This document shows, piece after piece, positions 4,462 to 5,179 of a stretch of 5,179 nt of DNA (within the stretch, counting starts at the first letter, position 1; the number at the start of each line of letters is the position of its first letter). Under the pieces are notes generated by a model, which saw only the letters and a list, made by a program, of their open reading frames with translations, did no database searches and was not told the origin of the DNA. This DNA comes from Peptococcaceae bacterium (GTDB taxonomy: Bacteria; Bacillota; Desulfotomaculia; Desulfotomaculales; Desulfocucumaceae). Location: NCBI GenBank assembly GCA_013336365.1, contig JAAXTT010000109.1, positions 1-5,179 of the forward strand, in the 5' to 3' direction. The translations under genes were made by a program, and so were the position numbers.

Positions 4462-5179
4462 ATTTAATAAAGCCCTGATAGCTACGAGTAAGCAAATGAG
4501 ATTCCATCTGCTTCATGGTATCCAATGCAACACCCACAACAATCAGCAAAGAGGTACCACCAAAATATATGTTTGGAATTTTTGTAGCTGCCAGAACAAA
4601 ATTTGGCAATATTGCAATAATAGCTAAAAAAATCGCTCCTGCCAAAGTAACTCGTCCCATAACCTTACTTATATAATCAGCAGTCGGTCTGCCTGCCCTG
4701 ATTCCAGGTATGAAGCCGCCATATTTTTTTATATTGTCAGCCACATCCGCTGGGTTCATTATAACCGCTGTATAAAAATAGGTGAAACCAATAATCAGCA
4801 GAGCATAAATAATAGTATGCAACACAGATCCCCAGCCAAATGAGGCTAAATACCATGAAGCAACCTTACTGGTTGGGAAAAATCTGGCAACCTGCTCGGG
4901 AAACATCATCAATGAGGAGGCAAATATTACCGGTATTACACCAGCCTGGTTGACTCTGATTGGCAAATGGGTGTTCTGACCACCATAAACCCGTCTTCCG
5001 ACAACCCTCTTAGCATATTGAACTGGTATCCTTCTTTGTCCCTCTTGAACATATACTATCCCGCCAATAACCACTGCAGCAATTACCACCAGCAGAAACA
5101 AACTGAAATAATTAATTGTTCCTGTTTTAAGATACTGTGCCATATTTACCAATGCACCTGGGAAGCGAGATACTATACC
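4460..5179 (-). CDS. secY: Protein translocase subunit SecY, C-terminal part (5' end outside window)
   Basis: SecY is the membrane channel of the SecYEG translocon, which passes unfolded proteins across or into the cytoplasmic membrane. The frame is open to the window edge and the first visible residues read GIVSRFPGALV, matching the TM5 region of the family, so this is the last 239 of about 420-430 residues. A TTG at 5152 is an internal codon and not the start. Visible parts are: a hydrophobic segment at about partial residues 24-44 (TM6); the cytoplasmic loop with QRRIPVQYAKR (48-58) and GRRVYGGQ, which contacts ribosome or SecA; AGVIPVIFASS (79-89, TM7); a helix at about 119-140 (TM8); the loop NPADVADNIKKYGGFIPGIR, whose R161 corresponds to the essential C5-loop arginine (R357 in E. 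coli); and two more helices with YFGGTSLLIVVGV (205-217). It ends SYQGFIK, as in clostridial SecY. The TAA stop runs directly into the map ribosome binding site. Confidence 0.97.
   Translation of the reverse strand, partial: GIVSRFPGALVNMAQYLKTGTINYFSLFLLVVIAAVVIGGIVYVQEGQRRIPVQYAKRVVGRRVYGGQNTHLPIRVNQAGVIPVIFASSLMMFPEQVARFFPTSKVASWYLASFGWGSVLHTIIYALLIIGFTYFYTAVIMNPADVADNIKKYGGFIPGIRAGRPTADYISKVMGRVTLAGAIFLAIIAILPNFVLAATKIPNIYFGGTSLLIVVGVALDTMKQMESHLLTRSYQGFIK

Noticed and set aside
5150..5152. TTG at 5152 as the start of secY
   Set aside because: The frame stays open to the window edge and upstream residues (GIVSRFPGA) match SecY, so the true start is outside the window.

Overview
The window is a single minus-strand gene run from the 3' part of the spc operon into the alpha operon of a bacterium. 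In transcription order (right to left) it holds the C-terminal part of secY, then map, a small KOW-domain protein gene, infA, rpmJ, rpsM, rpsK, rpsD, rpoA and rplQ. All ten genes point the same way. Most gaps are 13-52 bp; the longest is the 92 bp between rpmJ and rpsM. No plus-strand gene is supported.

The likely source is a Firmicute of the Clostridia type, perhaps near the Peptococcaceae / Desulfotomaculum relatives. Four things point there: the KOW (L14e-like) gene between map and infA; rpsD inside the alpha operon, whereas Bacillus subtilis keeps rpsD elsewhere; strong AGGAGG-type ribosome binding sites; and the wording of RpoA, IF-1 and SecY. The genus is not resolved. Base composition looks moderate by eye.

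Region by region: 5179-4460 encodes the last 239 residues of SecY, the core of the Sec translocon, and is cut by the window edge. 4446-3700 is methionine aminopeptidase, which trims nascent chains. The adenylate kinase gene (adk) that commonly lies between secY and map is absent, and only 13 bp separate the two genes. 3677-3372 is the KOW protein. 3319-3101 is IF-1 and 3075-2962 is L36, which is short and starts with TTG. 2869-1448 encodes S13, S11 and S4, 1397-450 the RNA polymerase alpha subunit, and 435-97 L17. The last 96 bp hold no gene but contain two small inverted repeats, one with a perfect 9-bp stem and neither with a clear U-tract.

Together the genes supply translation initiation (IF-1), 30S and 50S subunit parts, the polymerase subunit on which RNAP assembly starts, and handling of nascent chains (Map, SecY). 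S4, the alpha-operon autorepressor in E. coli, is encoded here, so the structured rpmJ-rpsM gap is the most plausible place for feedback control. I see no sign of a new biological system. The points of interest are the missing adk, the structured gap before rpsM, paired start-region motifs at infA and rpmJ, stop codons merged with ribosome binding sites, and the hairpins after rplQ.
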